From Arthrobacter sp. FW305-BF8 (GTDB lineage: Bacteria; Actinomycetota; Actinomycetes; Actinomycetales; Micrococcaceae), in assembly GCF_021789315.1 (NCBI RefSeq), contig NZ_CP084561.1, positions 1,612,001-1,676,000 of the forward strand: a stretch of 64,000 nucleotides of DNA, read 5' to 3'. The translations under genes and the position numbers were made by a program. How positions within the stretch are numbered: the stretch's first letter is position 1; the number at the start of each line of letters is the position of its first letter. The notes under the pieces are model-generated. The model was not told the DNA's origin. It did not search any database and was given only the letters and a program-made list of their open reading frames with translations. Shown in pieces: positions 62,517 through 64,000 of the stretch.

Positions 62517-62546
62517 ACACTACGTGCATCTTTGCACTCTGCGCAA
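62517..62546 (-). promoter_or_regulatory. Promoter and operator of the TetR-MMPL operon, leaderless
   Basis: On the minus strand TTGCGC (62546-62541), an 18-base spacer, TAGTGT (62522-62517), six bases, then GTG 62510. The spacer holds the dyad GTGCA-TCTT-TGCAC (62524-62537), a natural TetR operator. Confidence 0.6.
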
Positions 62547-62695
62547 CAACCGCAGCCTTTCAAAGCTTGCGGGGCGAAATTCACAGCATCCTCACAGTCG
62601 ATCAAAAGGCGTTCTTGAGGGGCAGGGTGCATCCTGTTGTCGTGGCCGGCACGGCGGCAATGATGCCTCAAGGCCGGCGGAGCGAGGAGCGGACC

Positions 62696-63277
62696 ATGGA
62701 GCGTTCAAAGAAAGTGGCTCTCGGCCTGGGCGCGACTGCCTTGGCACTCGGCACCGGATGCGGTGTCACCGGCATGGCGGCCGCAACCACAGCGACGCCC
62801 ACGCCCACAGTAACGTCAAGCAGCCCATCGAGCGGACCCGCGGACGGGTTCCGTTTCGACGGCGGCCGGCACGGACACGGACACGGGCACGGGCACGGAT
62901 GTGGGCGCGGTCACGGCGTCCTCAAAGGGGACGCCGCGGCGCTCGCGGCCAAGCTGGGCGTGGACCAGGCCAAGCTGCAGGACGCCCTGCGGGCGTTCCG
63001 CCAGGCCAACCACCCGAACGGCCGGCGCGCCGACGGCACCAAGCCGGACCGGGCGGCCAGGGAGGCGGCTCTGGCAGCCTCGCTGGCCAAGTCCCTGGGA
63101 ATCGATGAAGCGAAGGTCAAGGCCGCGCTCGAGGAACTCCGCACCCAGGCGCAGACGGACCGGGCTGCTGCCCTGAAAGGCCGGCTCGACCAGGCGGTGA
63201 AGGACGGGACACTTACGCAAGCCGAAGCCGACGCGGTCACAAAGGCCGTGCAAAAGGGTGTGATCGGCGGCCGCTAG
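62696..63277 (+). CDS. Exported His-rich helical-repeat protein, unknown function
   Basis: 193 residues. Signal-like start MERSKKVALGLGATALALGTGC (a lipobox-like GTGC, imperfect because no Leu/Val at -3), Thr/Ser/Pro linker, a His/Gly run RHGHGHGHGHGCGRGHG (about residues 58-76), then two related helical repeats: DAAALAAKLGVDQAKLQDAL (about 80-101) and LAASLAKSLGIDEAKVKAAL (about 125-148), then LDQAVKDGTLTQAEADAVTK. The helices resemble a common actinobacterial secreted repeat. The His run suggests metal binding. ATG 62696 has GAGGAG upstream; divergent from the TetR gene. Confidence 0.75.
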   Translation: MERSKKVALGLGATALALGTGCGVTGMAAATTATPTPTVTSSSPSSGPADGFRFDGGRHGHGHGHGHGCGRGHGVLKGDAAALAAKLGVDQAKLQDALRAFRQANHPNGRRADGTKPDRAAREAALAASLAKSLGIDEAKVKAALEELRTQAQTDRAAALKGRLDQAVKDGTLTQAEADAVTKAVQKGVIGGR

Positions 63278-63335
63278 GCCTGATCGGCAGGCCCGGGGGC
63301 CGCTGTGGCCCGGTCGCGCCGGTTGGGCTGGTCTG

Positions 63336-64000
63336 TCAGTTTGTCCGGTCGACGGCGGCGAGGATCGCTGCTCCGAGCTCCGCCGGCTTGGTGAACTGCG
63401 GCCAGTGCCCCGTGGGAAGGTCCACGAGTTCCACATCGCGGATGCGGGCCAGCTCTTCAACGTGGGGGTGCCCGGCGTCCATCCACTCCGTCAGCAACGA
63501 GGACGGGAACTCGCAGGCGATCACCGTGGCGGGGACGTCGTAGCGGCGCACATCGCGAAGGTGCTGCTTGTCGCATGCCACCGCCTTTGGCTGCGGGATG
63601 GACCGTGCACGGAATGCCTCGCGGAGCCCGTCGTCGAGATCGGTGAGGTCGGCGTCGTCGAACACGTCCCAGGAAGGCAACGGGATCTCATCACCTTCGG
63701 CAGGCAGCTCATCATTGATGACGCCGCCTTCGCCGAGCGGTCCGCTGTCCACGTAGACCGCGCGGACCACGCGGTCCGGGCGTTCGTCCACCGCGCCGTG
63801 GATGATGGCGCCCCCGCCGGAGTGGCCGACGAGGACCAGCGGACCCTCAATGCCGTCAATGGCTTCCACCACGGCGTTGATGTGGTCGCGGAGCCCGATG
63901 CCGGTCCGCTTGGCGTCCTTCGCCTCCAGCCCCGGGAGGGTCAGCGCGTGGATTTGGTGGCCCGCCTCCGCCAGCGGGGGAGTGACCCCGGACCAGGATG
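63336..64000 (-). CDS. Alpha/beta hydrolase (5' end beyond the window)
   Basis: 221 codons are in the window and the frame is open to its edge, so the true start is outside. The upstream part reads WSGVTPPLAEAGHQIHALTL, typical of strand and helix A. Nucleophile elbow VLVGHSGGGAIIHG (Ser), VRAVYVDSGPLG, and the C-terminal His in LPTGHWPQFTKP are visible. It resembles the actinobacterial salicylate esterase/RutD-like alpha/beta hydrolases; substrate unknown. Convergent with the His-rich protein gene. Confidence 0.85.
   Translation of the reverse strand, partial: SWSGVTPPLAEAGHQIHALTLPGLEAKDAKRTGIGLRDHINAVVEAIDGIEGPLVLVGHSGGGAIIHGAVDERPDRVVRAVYVDSGPLGEGGVINDELPAEGDEIPLPSWDVFDDADLTDLDDGLREAFRARSIPQPKAVACDKQHLRDVRRYDVPATVIACEFPSSLLTEWMDAGHPHVEELARIRDVELVDLPTGHWPQFTKPAELGAAILAAVDRTN

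Overview
The window is 64 kb of a high-GC actinobacterial chromosome. Gene content (RpfB, SufS/SufU, DUF3488/DUF58/MoxR set, SCO4848-type and DUF2505 proteins, HemD-HTH fusion, NirB/NirD) and codon use fit Micrococcaceae, most likely Arthrobacter, Pseudarthrobacter or a close relative. That assignment is inference from gene types; no rRNA gene is present. Genes are closely packed on both strands. I see no insertion sequence, prophage, CRISPR array or integrase, so this looks like core chromosome with scattered small palindromic repeats.

Layout. 1-8.1 kb: end of an aldehyde dehydrogenase, an MHS transporter, the operon moxR-type ATPase / DUF58 / membrane transglutaminase, and divergent tatD. 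8.2-18.8 kb: housekeeping run rpfB, rsmA-ispE, an ABC-F ATPase, a TetR regulator, tRNA-Gln, glmU-prs, rplY, pth. 18.9-24.4 kb: two very large overlapping AAA/LuxR regulators. 24.4-24.9 kb: a 494-base gap with palindromes and two C-rich hairpins that resemble actinobacterial 6C RNA. 24.9-30.7 kb: sufS-sufU, nhaA, three conserved small or SDR genes. 30.9-36.5 kb: mfd, a YdjM-like membrane protein, a small membrane protein, deoC. 36.6-43.4 kb: nitrite and siroheme block (half-size FAD reductase, HemD-winged helix fusion, cobA, nirB, nirD). 43.4-49.5 kb: phosphosugar mutase, Rrf2 regulator, purine nucleoside phosphorylase, LpdA-like quinone reductase and two small unknowns. 49.6-54.8 kb: nitrate uptake and reduction operon narK-nasC-nasB. 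55.1-64 kb: a second MHS transporter, acyl-CoA carboxylase biotin subunit, Maf, MMPL exporter with its TetR regulator, a His-rich exported protein and a cut alpha/beta hydrolase.

How it works together. narK, nasC, nasB, nirB, nirD and cobA form a full assimilatory nitrate-to-ammonium route: uptake, molybdoenzyme reduction to nitrite, siroheme-dependent reduction to ammonium, and cofactor supply. The HemD-HTH gene is coupled to cobA and could regulate the set. GlnR-like boxes lie between nirB and nirD.

Most noteworthy: the 6C-like RNA candidate and its palindromic promoter; structured leaders before rpfB and rplY that I cannot assign to a known class; a recurring TAnnnT-N6/7-start arrangement predicting leaderless mRNAs for at least eight genes; three small repeat families, one of which supplies the end of the Rrf2 coding sequence; a Cys-rich insert in NasB; and a Ca-binding-like tail on NhaA. 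I did not find a clearly new multi-gene defence or metabolic system.
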